From Ignavibacteria bacterium (lineage in GTDB: Bacteria > Bacteroidota > Ignavibacteria > Tepidaquicellales > OLB5): 64,000 nucleotides of DNA. The notes under the pieces were generated by a model. The model worked only from the letters and a program-made list of their open reading frames with translations, did no database searches and had not been told where the DNA came from. The translations under genes and the position numbers were made by a program. The DNA is taken from NCBI GenBank assembly GCA_020852705.1, contig JADZAP010000004.1, positions 17,486-81,485 on the forward strand, given 5' to 3'. Shown piece after piece: positions 51,301-61,510 of the stretch; positions within the stretch are counted from its first letter, which is position 1; the number at the start of each line of letters is the position of its first letter.

Positions 51301-51371
51301 AAATATTTGTAATTAATATTATAAATTGAAATCTAACATAAAAACGGTTAATAAACCGTAATTTAAATTTT

Positions 51372-52481
51372 ATGGCAAGTAATTTAGGTAAAAAAACTGT
51401 TAATAAGAAAAAAAGTAGTCCTGTTGAAGAAAAGCTGAAAAGTTTTGGATCACTGCTGCTTACCTTGCTGGTTGTGTTGTTTATTCAGTCATTTTTCATT
51501 CAGGGATATAGTACACCAACAGGCTCAATGCTGAATACAATTTTAATTGGTGACAAAATGTTTTTTAACCAGTTTATATACGGCGGTTCAACTCCAAGAA
51601 ATATTCCATTTACAGAAATCAGACTTCCGTACTTGCAGCTTCCTGCGATACGCGACCCGCTGAAAGGTGATATTATTAACTTTGAATTCCCAGGCAACAG
51701 AGAAGAAGTTGAAGCATCTATGAAAGTACAGTATTTAAAAAGATGCGTAGGCGAACCGGGAGATACTATTGAAATTAAAGACGCAATATTGTTTGTAAAC
51801 TCAAAACGGTTTCCAGAAGCACCAGAAATGCAGTATTCTTACAAAATATTTATAGATACAGCTAAAATAAAACGAAATGATCTTTTCAGAATGCTGCAGA
51901 ATCCAGATTATTTAGATAAATATGAGGTTACAGATACCAGACAGATACAGGGACTTTTCCCTGATTCAACCGGAGTATATTTTATAATAGCATTGCCAAA
52001 TTACAAGTTAAAAGAATTCTCATCGCAGCCGTATTTCACAAAAGTTGAAATTAACGTTGAATCAAAACATAAGCCGGATAATGGAATATTTCCTAAAGGC
52101 AAACCATGGAACAGAGATAATTACGGACCTCTTGTTATTCCAAAAAAAGGAGATGTAGTTAATCTTTCAACAAAAAACATACATGAATGGGATACATTTA
52201 TAAAACGGGAAGGACACACGCTTGATATACGTGGTGATTTGTTTTATATTGACGGCAAAGCAGCTGAAAAATACACAGTAGAAAACAATTATTATTTTAT
52301 GATGGGAGATAACAGGCATAACTCACTTGACAGCAGGTTTTGGGGATTTGTTAGCAGGCAGGCAATTGTAGGTAAAGCATGGTTTACATATTTTTCATGG
52401 AATTCTGAAATTCCATTCAGTGATTTTGTCAAATTGCTTGGTTCAATAAGGTGGGATAGGATAGGAAGACCAATAAAGTAA
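51372..52481 (+). CDS. lepB: Second signal peptidase I with an enlarged cap domain
   Basis: The 369-residue paralogue of the preceding gene also has the full catalytic set: serine in STPTGSMLNTILIGD, lysine in YLKRCVGEPGDTI and box MGDNRHNSLDSRFWG. It lacks the charged N-terminal extension but carries about 65 additional residues between the lysine region and the FPKG-PWN motif (including FIDTAKIKRNDLFRML). The extra segment should enlarge the substrate-facing cap. With many T9SS cargo and lipoproteins to process, two enzymes may split the work by substrate. Confidence 0.92.
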   Translation: MASNLGKKTVNKKKSSPVEEKLKSFGSLLLTLLVVLFIQSFFIQGYSTPTGSMLNTILIGDKMFFNQFIYGGSTPRNIPFTEIRLPYLQLPAIRDPLKGDIINFEFPGNREEVEASMKVQYLKRCVGEPGDTIEIKDAILFVNSKRFPEAPEMQYSYKIFIDTAKIKRNDLFRMLQNPDYLDKYEVTDTRQIQGLFPDSTGVYFIIALPNYKLKEFSSQPYFTKVEINVESKHKPDNGIFPKGKPWNRDNYGPLVIPKKGDVVNLSTKNIHEWDTFIKREGHTLDIRGDLFYIDGKAAEKYTVENNYYFMMGDNRHNSLDSRFWGFVSRQAIVGKAWFTYFSWNSEIPFSDFVKLLGSIRWDRIGRPIK

Positions 52482-52530
52482 ATATTTACAACACTCCCTT
52501 CCCTCTTCAGATAAAACATCGTAACAAAAT

Positions 52531-53652
52531 ATGGCCGGAATTTATTTACATATCCCCTTTTGCGACACAAAATGCATCTATTGTGATTTTTATTCCATTA
52601 CAAATCATTCACACAAAAATGAATTCCTTTCAGCTCTAAAAGATGAAATTTTATCTAAATCTGAAATGCTGAAGGATAGAAAATTTAATTCCATTTTCTT
52701 AGGCGGCGGGACACCTTCACTTTTAAGTTATGCTGAACTGAATGATCTATTTGCGCATCTTTTTAAATTCTATAATATTTCTAATGATTCTGAAATTACC
52801 ATTGAGGCGAATCCGGGTACATTAAATAATACAAAGCTTAAGGAAATCATAAATCTGCCTGTAAACAGAATAAGTTTTGGAGTGCAGTCATTTATTGATG
52901 AAGAGCTTAAATTTCTCACCCGCATTCATACAGCAAATGAAGCAAGGGAATCTATTAAAAATGCTATGAATGCAGGATTTGAAAATGTTAATCTTGATTT
53001 AATATTTGCATTGCCCGGGCAATCAATTGATAACTGGAAATATAATCTTGATGAGGCATTAAAGCTTGGTACAAAACATATTTCTGCATATTCATTGATA
53101 TTTGAAAAAGGAACTGCACTTTACACAATGAGAAAAAAAGGTGAAGTTAATAATGCAGATATAGAACTTGAACAGCAAATGTATGAATATACAATGGAAT
53201 TTTTAGAATTTAACGGTTATATGCAATATGAAATATCTAATTATGCCAAACCGGGGTATGAGTGCAAACATAACTTAAAATACTGGGCTATGGAGGAGTA
53301 TATTGCATTTGGTCCTTCTGCATCATCTTTTATCGGAAATAAAAGATGGACAAATGTGAAAAATCTCACAAAATATATTCAAAATATTAAAACCGGTAAA
53401 CCTGTTTATGATTTTATAGAAACAATTGATAAAGATACAGCAGTTACTGAGCACATTATGCTGGGATTAAGAAGCAAAGGAATTTATTTTGATGATTTTA
53501 AGCAAAGGCATAATATAGATTTCGATAAAAAATATTCTAAATCCATACAAACTCTGATAGAAAACAGTTGGGCTGAATCTGATAATGAAAAGCTTAAGCT
53601 CACGCGTAAAGGATATGCAGTTTGTGATGAGATTGTTGCTTCATTATTTTGA
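52531..53652 (+). CDS. hemW: HemW-type radical SAM protein
   Basis: The 373-residue protein starts YLHIPFCDTKCIYCDFYS, with the CxxxCxxC cluster-binding motif at residues 10-17. FLGGGTPSLL and RISFGVQSF follow in the expected order, and GYECKHNLKYW lies near residue 245. HemW proteins bind heme and probably deliver it to respiratory proteins. HemN-type coproporphyrinogen oxidase is less likely given the length and motif order. It is the last gene of the lepA operon. The terminator after it serves the convergent clpC. Confidence 0.92.
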   Translation: MAGIYLHIPFCDTKCIYCDFYSITNHSHKNEFLSALKDEILSKSEMLKDRKFNSIFLGGGTPSLLSYAELNDLFAHLFKFYNISNDSEITIEANPGTLNNTKLKEIINLPVNRISFGVQSFIDEELKFLTRIHTANEARESIKNAMNAGFENVNLDLIFALPGQSIDNWKYNLDEALKLGTKHISAYSLIFEKGTALYTMRKKGEVNNADIELEQQMYEYTMEFLEFNGYMQYEISNYAKPGYECKHNLKYWAMEEYIAFGPSASSFIGNKRWTNVKNLTKYIQNIKTGKPVYDFIETIDKDTAVTEHIMLGLRSKGIYFDDFKQRHNIDFDKKYSKSIQTLIENSWAESDNEKLKLTRKGYAVCDEIVASLF

Positions 53653-53672
53653 TTATTAATAATAGAATAAAA

Positions 53673-53704
53673 AAGCGGTGCAAGAAAAATATCCGGCACC
53701 GCAA
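53673..53704 (-). terminator. Rho-independent terminator between hemW and clpC
   Basis: GCGGTGC/GCACCGC stem with a 14-nt loop. On the minus strand it is followed by TTTTTTATT. It serves clpC and may also act in the other direction. Confidence 0.8.
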
Positions 53705-53728
53705 AAATAAATTATAAATACGTAATAC

Positions 53729-56227
53729 TTAATTTTCCGGAATAGATTCCGGTTCAATTTTTTCGGGGAGTTTACTTTGAGAAATATCAACAAAAATAAG
53801 TTCCTCAGCTCCATCTTTATATGATACCATAACATGTGAGCCATCTTTAAAAGTACCTTTCAAAACTTCTTCGCTAACCGGGTCTTCAACATATTTCTGA
53901 ACAGCCCTTCTCAGCGGTCTTGCACCGTATTTTGGATCATACCCTTTTTCAGAAAGGAAACCTTTAGCTGCATCATCAAATTCAAAAGTAATGCCAAGTG
54001 ATTGGATTCTTTTTAAAAGCTGTCTGGTAGATATATCAATAATTTTGAATATATCTTCCTTAGCAAGCTGTTTAAATGTGATAAGATCGTCTATTCTGTT
54101 AATAAACTCCGGACTGAATACACGTCTTACGGATTCTTCTATCTGTGATTTCATCTTATCATGCTTATCGGTTAAGCTTGGGTCACCAAAACCCATTGCA
54201 CCAATTGATTTAATATCGCGGGTTCCTATATTTGAGGTCATTATAAGAATAGTATTTTTAAAATCAACTTTTCTGCCCAAACTATCTGTAATTACACCTT
54301 CATCAAGCACCTGAAGAAGTATATTGAAAATATCGGGGTGTGCTTTTTCAATTTCATCAAGCAGTACAACAGAATACGGTTTACGTCTAACTTTTTCTGT
54401 AAGCTGACCTCCCTCTTCATAGCCAACATATCCGGGAGGAGCACCTACAAGCCGGGAAACATTGAACTTTTCCATATACTCGCTCATATCAATTCTAATC
54501 AGGTTTTCTTCACTGTCAAAAAGGAATCTAGCAAGAACTTTTGCCATTTCAGTTTTACCAACACCGGTTGGTCCGGTAAAAATAAATGAACCTATTGGTC
54601 TGTTGGGATCTTTTAATCCTGCACGTGTTCTGCGAATAGCTTTTGAAAGTTTTACAATAGCTTCATCCTGTCCAATAATAAATTTTTTCAGTTCATCTTC
54701 CATTTTAACTAATTTATCGCTTTCACTTTGAGCAACACGATTAACGGGAATACCTGTCATCATAGAAACTACATCAGCAACATTTTCTTCAGTAACATTA
54801 TGCACAATGCTTTGTGATTTAACTTCCCAATCAAGTTTTGCCTGTTCAAGATCGTTAATAAGATGTTTTTCTTCATCACGAAGTTTTGCAGCCTCTTCAA
54901 AATTTTGATTTTTTACAACCTGGTTTTTTTTGGATTTTATATTAGCAATATCATTTTCAAGAGCAACAATATTTTCAGGAACAACAATATTAGCAAGATG
55001 CACTCTGGAACCGGCTTCATCCATCACGTCAATAGCTTTATCGGGCAGGTAGCGGTCTGTTATATATCTGGAGCTAAGCTTAACAGCTGCTTCAATAGCT
55101 TTATCGGTATATTTAACATTATGATGTTCTTCGTATTTATGCTTTATATTATTAAGGATCTGCATAGTTTCATCTTCAGTAGCTGGGTCAACAATTATTT
55201 TTTGAAATCTGCGGTCTAAAGCACCGTCTTTTTCAATAAACTGTCTGTATTCATCAAGTGTAGTGGCACCAATGCACTGCAGGTCGCCCCTTGCCAAGGC
55301 AGGTTTAAAGATATTTGAAGCATCAAGCGAACCGGAGGCTCCGCCTGCACCAACAATAGTATGCAGTTCATCTATAAACAGAATAACATCTTTAGCTTTT
55401 TCAAGTTCATTCATAACAGCTTTCATCCGCTCTTCAAACTGTCCGCGGTATTTTGTACCGGCAACAAGACTTGCTAAATCAAGAGTAACAACACGTTTAT
55501 CATGCAGCACTCTGGATACTTTTTTCTCAACAATTCTAATTGCCAATCCTTCTGCAATAGCAGTTTTTCCAACACCCGGCTCACCAATTAGAACTGGGTT
55601 ATTCTTTTTTCTGCGGCTTAGTACCTGAGCAACGCGCTCAATTTCTTTTTCTCTGCCAACAATAGGATCAAGCTTATCATCCATTGCAAGTTTTGTCAAA
55701 TCACGACCAAAATTATCAAGTACAGGGGTTTTGGTTCTTTCGGGTTTCTTTTCTGAATGAGATGATTTTTGATGCTGCTGCGGATTTGACTTTCCGCTAA
55801 GGATTGCGGTCAATTCTTCTTTGGCAACTTCATAAGTTATTCCGAACTGCTGCAATATCTGTGAAGCAAGATTATCATCTTCCCTTAAAATAGAAAGCAG
55901 AAGATGCTCTGTACCAATTACATCACTTTTAAATATTTTGGCTTCAAGATAAGTTATTTTAAGTACTTTTTCTGCCTGTTTAGTAAGCGGGATATTTCCT
56001 ACGGTAAGAGTTGCACCTGATTGTCTTACCGTTTCTTCAATAGTTTTCTTTATCTTTGAGATATCTTTTCCAAGATTCCTGAAAATTTTTATAGCTATTC
56101 CCTCACCTTCCCGAATAATCCCTAAAAGGAGATGTTCGGTCCCAATATAATCATGTCCAAGGCGAATAGCTTCTTCTCTGCTTAATCTGATTACATCCTG
56201 AACTCTGTTTGAAAAATTACTATCCAT
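53729..56227 (-). CDS. clpC: ATP-dependent Clp protease ATP-binding subunit ClpC
   Basis: The 832-residue protein has the ClpC layout. Two Clp-N repeats cover residues 1-140 ([31 protein letters not shown]). The first AAA+ domain has Walker [14 protein letters not shown]-type segment ([15 protein letters not shown]) sits in the middle region. The second AAA+ domain has GPTGVGKTE and DEIEKAHPD. It unfolds proteins for ClpP. No mcsA, mcsB or ctsR gene is beside it, unlike in Firmicutes. The histidine kinase gene upstream is on the same strand with a 166-bp gap. Confidence 0.96.
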   Translation of the reverse strand: MDSNFSNRVQDVIRLSREEAIRLGHDYIGTEHLLLGIIREGEGIAIKIFRNLGKDISKIKKTIEETVRQSGATLTVGNIPLTKQAEKVLKITYLEAKIFKSDVIGTEHLLLSILREDDNLASQILQQFGITYEVAKEELTAILSGKSNPQQHQKSSHSEKKPERTKTPVLDNFGRDLTKLAMDDKLDPIVGREKEIERVAQVLSRRKKNNPVLIGEPGVGKTAIAEGLAIRIVEKKVSRVLHDKRVVTLDLASLVAGTKYRGQFEERMKAVMNELEKAKDVILFIDELHTIVGAGGASGSLDASNIFKPALARGDLQCIGATTLDEYRQFIEKDGALDRRFQKIIVDPATEDETMQILNNIKHKYEEHHNVKYTDKAIEAAVKLSSRYITDRYLPDKAIDVMDEAGSRVHLANIVVPENIVALENDIANIKSKKNQVVKNQNFEEAAKLRDEEKHLINDLEQAKLDWEVKSQSIVHNVTEENVADVVSMMTGIPVNRVAQSESDKLVKMEDELKKFIIGQDEAIVKLSKAIRRTRAGLKDPNRPIGSFIFTGPTGVGKTEMAKVLARFLFDSEENLIRIDMSEYMEKFNVSRLVGAPPGYVGYEEGGQLTEKVRRKPYSVVLLDEIEKAHPDIFNILLQVLDEGVITDSLGRKVDFKNTILIMTSNIGTRDIKSIGAMGFGDPSLTDKHDKMKSQIEESVRRVFSPEFINRIDDLITFKQLAKEDIFKIIDISTRQLLKRIQSLGITFEFDDAAKGFLSEKGYDPKYGARPLRRAVQKYVEDPVSEEVLKGTFKDGSHVMVSYKDGAEELIFVDISQSKLPEKIEPESIPEN

Positions 56228-56393
56228 ATATATTATTCCTCTATAGTTACAATTTTCAACAATTCATATAAAATTTAAGTTTCATTGACTAAAAATACGT
56301 TTTAAATCATATATTTGCAAGGTTTCACTAATTACATATTACTACTAAAAATCAGTTAGATAGCAAATAAAATTCATAAATCATTGTAAAATA

Positions 56394-58277
56394 CTAATTC
56401 TTTCTTAAATAATTTGCAGATTTAAAATTTATTCTGAATTCTGTTCCATTTCGTTTAATCAACTCAACATTACCTCCTAGCTGTTCACTCAGCAGTTTAA
56501 CAAGTTTTAACCCTAATGAATTAGTTTTTTCAATATCTAAATCTTGAGGCAAACCTATTCCGTCATCTTTAATAACAAGTATATATTCATTTTGATTATT
56601 TTTCATAAGGTTAATAGCAATACTCCCCTTTCTTAAATCTGGGAAAGCATATTTAAGACAGTTACTTACAATTTCGTTAATAATTAAACTGCATGGAATA
56701 GCTGTATCAATATCAAGATAAATACTTCTGAATTCAATAACAGGAGTTACTCTTTCGTTGCTGATACCATAAGATAAATACAGACTTTCAACCAGATTTT
56801 TAATATATTCGTAAAACTCAATTACACTTATATCAATGGATCTGTAAAGCTTTTCGTGTATTAAAGCCATCGTTTTAATTCTGTTTTGGCTTTCGGCAAA
56901 AAGATTATGTATTTCTTTATCTTTTACATGTGAAGATTGTAATTTCATAAGGCTTGAAATTATCTGAAGATTATTTTTCACTCTGTGATGAATTTCTTTA
57001 AGGAGCATATCTTTTTGCTTAAGAGAATTTTCAACAGAATTTTCATATTTTTTTCTATCAGTAACATCACTATATATACCAATAGAACCAATAATTTTGC
57101 CATCAGAATCTTTTAATGGAGCGCTAGAGATTTCAACCCAGAATTTTTCACCGGTTTTTTTCTTCATTTTAACTTCAAACTTATCAGTAAATCCGTGTCT
57201 GCGAAGCTTGATTCTATCTTTAATGTGTTCTGTAAATTCTCCATCAGTTAAGATATCGTGCGCTATTTTTCCTATCAGTTCATCTTTTTCATACCCAAAC
57301 ATACCAAACACATTATCATTAGCAAAAATAATTCTATCATTATTATCAACATACAGAATTACTTCACTCATATTTTCAATCAGCGTTCTGTACTTTAGCT
57401 CACTTTCAGTTAAAGCCTGCTGCGTTTTTTTTAATTCTGTTATATCATAAGCAATTCCAAGCACAGCTGGTTCACCTCTATAGTTAATAGATGTTCCGCA
57501 ATAATCCAGCCACTTTTCATTTCCGTTTTTATCAATTATTTTAAGGTCATATCTTGCAGGAACTTCTTTACCTGATAATCTTGCTTCACCTCGCTGTTTT
57601 ACTATTTCCTTTTGATCGGGATGCACTAATTCCCAAAAATTCTTGCCAATCATTTCTTTAACATTGTATCCCGTAATTTTTACTGAATACTGATTACCAT
57701 AAACAAGTTTATTATTGGCATAAATAAAAATTGCAGCGGGAACTGATTCAGTAAGCTCTCTGTATTTTTCTTCACTTTCTCTTAAGAGTTTTTCTGAATT
57801 GATCCTTTCGGTAATATCAACATATATCTGATCAATAGCATAAGCGCTGCCGTTTTCATCAAACTCAGCATAAAAATATACATCAAGCCAAAGTGTTTTG
57901 CCTGATTTATTAATTATCCGGTAAAGGTAACGGAAAGTTTCATTGAAATTGCTTTCGCTCCATGCTTTATGTGCTGCAAGAAAACCATCCAAATCATCTT
58001 TGTGAATACTTCCAAGTATTTCTTCATCATTTAATGAATTGAATTCTTCTCTAATATATCCTGATTGTCTGGTGAACTCTTTATTGGCAAGGGAATATCC
58101 TTTTGTATCTTTTAATATTCGGGTAAATGCAACAGGCGCATTTTCAACTACTTTTGGATAAGAGAAAAGTGAAAAGTCGTATGACTCAAGCTGTTTTTCA
58201 AGTTCTAAAATACGATTTTTTAGTGCGGAAATTTCCGCATCAGAATTTATAGTATTTTTAAAAGGTTCATTTTCCAT
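56394..58277 (-). CDS. Soluble multi-PAS sensor histidine kinase (HisKA_2 family)
   Basis: The 627-residue protein has no membrane segment. After a short coiled coil come three PAS domains with PAC motifs, about residues 30-155, 168-285 and 292-410. The phosphoacceptor box EIHHRVKNNLQIISSLM and the ATP-binding domain (INEIVSNCLKYAFP, KDDGIGLP) follow. It shares this core with the kinase at 6384 but has PAS instead of GAF sensors. No response regulator is adjacent. The ATG is preceded by an AGGAG ribosome site. Confidence 0.9.
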   Translation of the reverse strand: MENEPFKNTINSDAEISALKNRILELEKQLESYDFSLFSYPKVVENAPVAFTRILKDTKGYSLANKEFTRQSGYIREEFNSLNDEEILGSIHKDDLDGFLAAHKAWSESNFNETFRYLYRIINKSGKTLWLDVYFYAEFDENGSAYAIDQIYVDITERINSEKLLRESEEKYRELTESVPAAIFIYANNKLVYGNQYSVKITGYNVKEMIGKNFWELVHPDQKEIVKQRGEARLSGKEVPARYDLKIIDKNGNEKWLDYCGTSINYRGEPAVLGIAYDITELKKTQQALTESELKYRTLIENMSEVILYVDNNDRIIFANDNVFGMFGYEKDELIGKIAHDILTDGEFTEHIKDRIKLRRHGFTDKFEVKMKKKTGEKFWVEISSAPLKDSDGKIIGSIGIYSDVTDRKKYENSVENSLKQKDMLLKEIHHRVKNNLQIISSLMKLQSSHVKDKEIHNLFAESQNRIKTMALIHEKLYRSIDISVIEFYEYIKNLVESLYLSYGISNERVTPVIEFRSIYLDIDTAIPCSLIINEIVSNCLKYAFPDLRKGSIAINLMKNNQNEYILVIKDDGIGLPQDLDIEKTNSLGLKLVKLLSEQLGGNVELIKRNGTEFRINFKSANYLRKN

Positions 58278-58392
58278 TCTTTCTCCTATATTAATATTAT
58301 TTTTATCAAATTTCTATAGCTATATAAGAGATTGATAATTTTAAAAAAAAATCGTTAATTTTAAGCAAAATTTATTAAAAAGGAGGAATATT

Positions 58393-58806
58393 ATGGGTGT
58401 AGTAAAAGAATTTAAACAATTTATCACACGAGGCAGCGTTGTTGATTTGGCAGTTGGTGTAATTATTGGTGCTGCAATAGGTAAAATTGTTTCATCAGTT
58501 GTAAGTGATATTATTATGCCGCCTGTTGGACTGATGCTTGGAGGTATGAATTTTACTTCATTAAAAATAATATTAAAGCAAGCATCAACTGACCCTACCG
58601 GAAAAATTACAGAAGCAGTTTCAATAAATTACGGAAACTTTCTGCAAACAGGAATTGATTTTTTAATTATTGCAGCAGCAATATTTATTTTTATTAAAGT
58701 AATTAATTCTATGAAACGTAATGAGGAAGCTCCCCCGCCAGCCCCGCCTACTAATGAAGAAGTTCTGCTAAAAGAAATCAGAGATTTATTGGCTAAGAAA
58801 AGTTAA
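58393..58806 (+). CDS. mscL: Large-conductance mechanosensitive channel
   Basis: The 137-residue protein matches MscL: KEFKQFITRGSVVDLAVGVIIGAAIGKIVSSVV is the pore helix with its glycine/alanine pattern. A periplasmic loop and second helix (IDFLIIAAAIFIFIKVIN) follow, and the cytoplasmic end is KEIRDLLAKKS. It opens when membrane tension rises and protects against sudden osmotic drop. Its ribosome site is strong (AAGGAGG, 6 nt from ATG). A proline-rich linker precedes the last helix. Confidence 0.95.
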   Translation: MGVVKEFKQFITRGSVVDLAVGVIIGAAIGKIVSSVVSDIIMPPVGLMLGGMNFTSLKIILKQASTDPTGKITEAVSINYGNFLQTGIDFLIIAAAIFIFIKVINSMKRNEEAPPPAPPTNEEVLLKEIRDLLAKKS

Positions 58807-58905
58807 TGTAAAATGTATAGTGTAAAATGTGGTATGTAAATTATCAAATGTAAAATTTGACATTTGAATTGCTTATAAATACATTTTGCAATACTGCATA
58901 ATAAA

Positions 58906-58953
58906 AGGACTTCGGTTTACAGCTGTTATATAACAGTGCTATTTCGAAGTCCT
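58906..58953 (-). terminator. Two-stem terminator after pckG
   Basis: AGGACTTCG/CGAAGTCCT form an outer 9-bp stem that encloses a second perfect hairpin CTGTTAT/ATAACAG. On the minus strand TTTATTATG follows. Confidence 0.7.
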
Positions 58954-58992
58954 GATTGCTATTAAACTAAATTAAATTAAATTAAATAAAGC

Positions 58993-60771
58993 TTAAGAAT
59001 TCTTATATCTTTCTTCGGCTTTATCAACTTCAGCGGCAAGTTCTTTAGGAAGTTTTTCGCCAAACATTTTATAATATTCACGCATTTCATTAAGTTCTGT
59101 AATACCCTGCTCCTTGTCAACTTCAAAAAGTTTTTTGAAGTTATCTTGAGATAATTTCAAATCAGATCTATCAAATTCATCTGCAATTGGAATTCTGCCA
59201 ATAGGAGTATCAACCGCACCAGCAGTACCATTTACTCTATCAATAACCCACTTTATTGCCCGGATATTATCTCCAAAACCGGGCCACATAAACTTGCCGT
59301 TTTCATCTTTACGGAACCAGTTCACGTAAAATATTTTTGGCAGTTTTGAAACGTCATGAGTTTTACCGATATTAATCCAGTGGTTAAAATAATCAGCCAT
59401 ATTGTAACCACAGAAAGGAAGCATAGCAAACGGGTCATGTCGAAGTTTGCCAACTGTTCCTGCTGCAGCTGCAGTCATTTCAGATGAACACGATGAGCCC
59501 ATAAAAACACCATGATTCCAATCATACGCTTCTGTAATGAGCGGAACAAATGATGCTCTTCTGCCTCCGAAAAGAAATGCTGAAATTGGAACACCTTTGG
59601 GATCTTCCCATGCAGGATCAATAACCGGACACTGTGAAGCTGGTGCTGTGAAACGCGAGTTTGGGTGAGCAGAGGGCTGAGTACTTTTGGGAGTCCAGTC
59701 ATTTTTGTGCCAATCTATTAAATGAGAAGGTTTCTCTTCTGTCATACCTTCCCACCATACATCACCATCATCAGTGTAGGCAACATTTGTAAATATTGAA
59801 TTTTTTGTCATTGAAAGCATTGCATTGGCATTAGTCTTCATTGAAGTACCGGGTGCAACGCCAAAGAATCCGTTTTCCGGATTTATTGCATACATCCTTC
59901 CATCCTCGCCAAACTTCATCCAGGCAATATCATCGCCAACAGTTTCAACCTTCCATCCCGGAAGTGAGGGAGTGAGCATTGCAAGATTAGTCTTTCCGCA
60001 GGCACTTGGAAAAGCTGCAGCGATATATTTCTTTTCTCCGCCCGGAGGAGTTACCCCTAAAATCAGCATGTGCTCGGCAAGCCAGCCCTGCTCACGTGCT
60101 AGAACTGATGCAATTCTTAATGCAAAACATTTTTTACCTAATAAAGCATTTCCGCCATAACCGCTGCCATAAGACCAAATTTCTTTATCATCGGGAAAAT
60201 GCACTATATATTTTGTATCATTACATGGCCAGTCAATATCTTTCTTGCCATTATCAAGCGGGTAGCCTACGGTATGTGCAGCTTTTACAAAATCACCATC
60301 TCCAAGTATATCCAGAACTTTTTGCCCCATACGTGTCATAATTCTCATATTGGTAACAACATAAGGTGAATCAGAAAGTTCAACGCCAATATGTGAAATC
60401 TTTGAACCAAGCGGACCCATACTGAAAGGAATAACATACATTGTTCTTCCTTTCATGCATCCATTAAACAGACCGTTAAGAATGGATTTCATTTCATTTG
60501 GATCCATCCAGTTATTTGTAGGACCTGCATCTTCTTTATTGCCTGAACATATAAAGGTTCTTTTTTCAACTCTAGCAACATCACTTGGGTCAGAAACCAC
60601 CCAATAGCTGTTCTCTCTTTTTTTAAGAGGTTTAAATTGACCGTTTTTTACACAAAGGTCTAAGATGTTTCTGTTTTCTTCTTCTGAGCCATCGCACCAG
60701 TGAATTGAATCGGGCTGGCAAAGCTCTGCCATTTGCTTGACCCAATCTTTAAGCTTTTGATTATTTGTCAT
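58993..60771 (-). CDS. pckG: Phosphoenolpyruvate carboxykinase (GTP)
   Basis: The 592-residue protein is a full-length GTP-type PEP carboxykinase. The nucleotide-binding loop with the reactive cysteine, FPSACGKTN, is near residue 255. [13 protein letters not shown] and [10 protein letters not shown] are further family marks. It converts oxaloacetate and GTP to PEP, feeding gluconeogenesis. Bacteroidota more often use the ATP-dependent enzyme, so the GTP type is a useful lineage hint. It is a stand-alone gene with a two-stem terminator. Confidence 0.97.
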   Translation of the reverse strand: MTNNQKLKDWVKQMAELCQPDSIHWCDGSEEENRNILDLCVKNGQFKPLKKRENSYWVVSDPSDVARVEKRTFICSGNKEDAGPTNNWMDPNEMKSILNGLFNGCMKGRTMYVIPFSMGPLGSKISHIGVELSDSPYVVTNMRIMTRMGQKVLDILGDGDFVKAAHTVGYPLDNGKKDIDWPCNDTKYIVHFPDDKEIWSYGSGYGGNALLGKKCFALRIASVLAREQGWLAEHMLILGVTPPGGEKKYIAAAFPSACGKTNLAMLTPSLPGWKVETVGDDIAWMKFGEDGRMYAINPENGFFGVAPGTSMKTNANAMLSMTKNSIFTNVAYTDDGDVWWEGMTEEKPSHLIDWHKNDWTPKSTQPSAHPNSRFTAPASQCPVIDPAWEDPKGVPISAFLFGGRRASFVPLITEAYDWNHGVFMGSSCSSEMTAAAAGTVGKLRHDPFAMLPFCGYNMADYFNHWINIGKTHDVSKLPKIFYVNWFRKDENGKFMWPGFGDNIRAIKWVIDRVNGTAGAVDTPIGRIPIADEFDRSDLKLSQDNFKKLFEVDKEQGITELNEMREYYKMFGEKLPKELAAEVDKAEERYKNS

Positions 60772-60970
60772 TTTTCCTCAACATTAAATTAGAATATTAA
60801 CTGTTACCTAAAATTAAAAAAATAAGTTAAAGCTTCATAATTATGCAAGCATTAAAACTTTTACTAATTTTTGGTAAGCCAAAAGGTAAAAATACGTTTT
60901 TTTGATGTTTTTTTCAATTTAGAAATTGAGTATAAAGATTAGGGGTTTTTCTGAGATTTTTATAAAGTCT

Positions 60971-61237
60971 TTACACCAGCGAATCATACTGCACAATTTC
61001 CCATTTAAGGCTTTTGTGGTAGAATGAAATTTCGCATATCAGCCCGTCATCCTCACATATAACGGTAAAATGCGTTTTAAAGCCCTCCTCATTATCCGGC
61101 AGACGCCATACATTGGCAATGCGGTGTACCTTGTACACACGCTTATCCCACTTGAACTTAAGGATATCAACCTTTGAGTTGTGGAAATACGAAATTACCT
61201 CTATGGGTTTATAAACCTGGTTTTGAATGTAGGTCAT
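60971..61237 (-). CDS. DUF6504-like small protein facing lexA
   Basis: I take the ATG at 61237, giving 88 residues; the ORF-track start lies in a low-complexity AT repeat. The sequence PIEVISYF, then VDILKFKWDKRVYKVHRIANVWR and a closing LKWEIVQYDSL follow the order of DUF6504 (P-x-EV, F-x-W-x-x-R-x-Y-x-V, W, closing YD). That family is often encoded beside Y-family polymerases. Here it is divergent from lexA, with the polymerase beyond. The match is by eye. It may take part in translesion synthesis, but no catalytic motif is visible. Confidence 0.6.
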   Translation of the reverse strand: MTYIQNQVYKPIEVISYFHNSKVDILKFKWDKRVYKVHRIANVWRLPDNEEGFKTHFTVICEDDGLICEISFYHKSLKWEIVQYDSLV

Positions 61238-61445
61238 AACACAAATAACAAATAGTAAATTACAAATAACAAACAAATTCCACCTCTTGCCTGATTGCTT
61301 CGCAGTAGAATAGGAATATTAAAGCAATCGTTTTCACTGTCAAAGACGGTTCGTTGACTTCAAAGGGGGAATTAAAAACAGATTGCTATTACTTCTCCCA
61401 AAATTACCCTGTAAATCCACTTCAAAAAATTCCATTATTTCCTGC

Positions 61446-61474
61446 TTGACTTCGTTGAATAATTACTGTATATT
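61446..61474 (+). promoter_or_regulatory. lexA promoter, sigma70-like (TTGACT-N17-TATATT)
   Basis: TTGACT (61446-61451) and TATATT (61469-61474) are spaced by exactly 17 nt. Its -10 box lies inside the first LexA-box-like palindrome. Confidence 0.65.
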
Positions 61475-61496
61475 TATACATTGTAATTTTATACAG
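61466..61496. promoter_or_regulatory. Two abutting LexA-box-like operators
   Basis: CTGTATATTTATACAT (61466-61481) and TTGTAATTTTATACAG (61481-61496) each resemble the proteobacterial CTGT-N8-ACAG box with one mismatched end. They overlap the promoter -10 and lie 14 nt before the ATG. Confidence 0.7.
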
Positions 61497-61510
61497 TACT
61501 ATAATCATAT

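Noticed and set aside
54863-55219. 118-codon frame antisense to clpC
   Set aside because: It is a shadow of the clpC coding sequence; the clpC frame has clear AAA+ and UVR motifs.
61238-61276. N-terminal extension of the DUF6504-like frame in the ORF track
   Set aside because: It is translated from a low-complexity ATTTGTTATTTGT repeat; the internal ATG at 61237 starts exactly where the conserved part begins.
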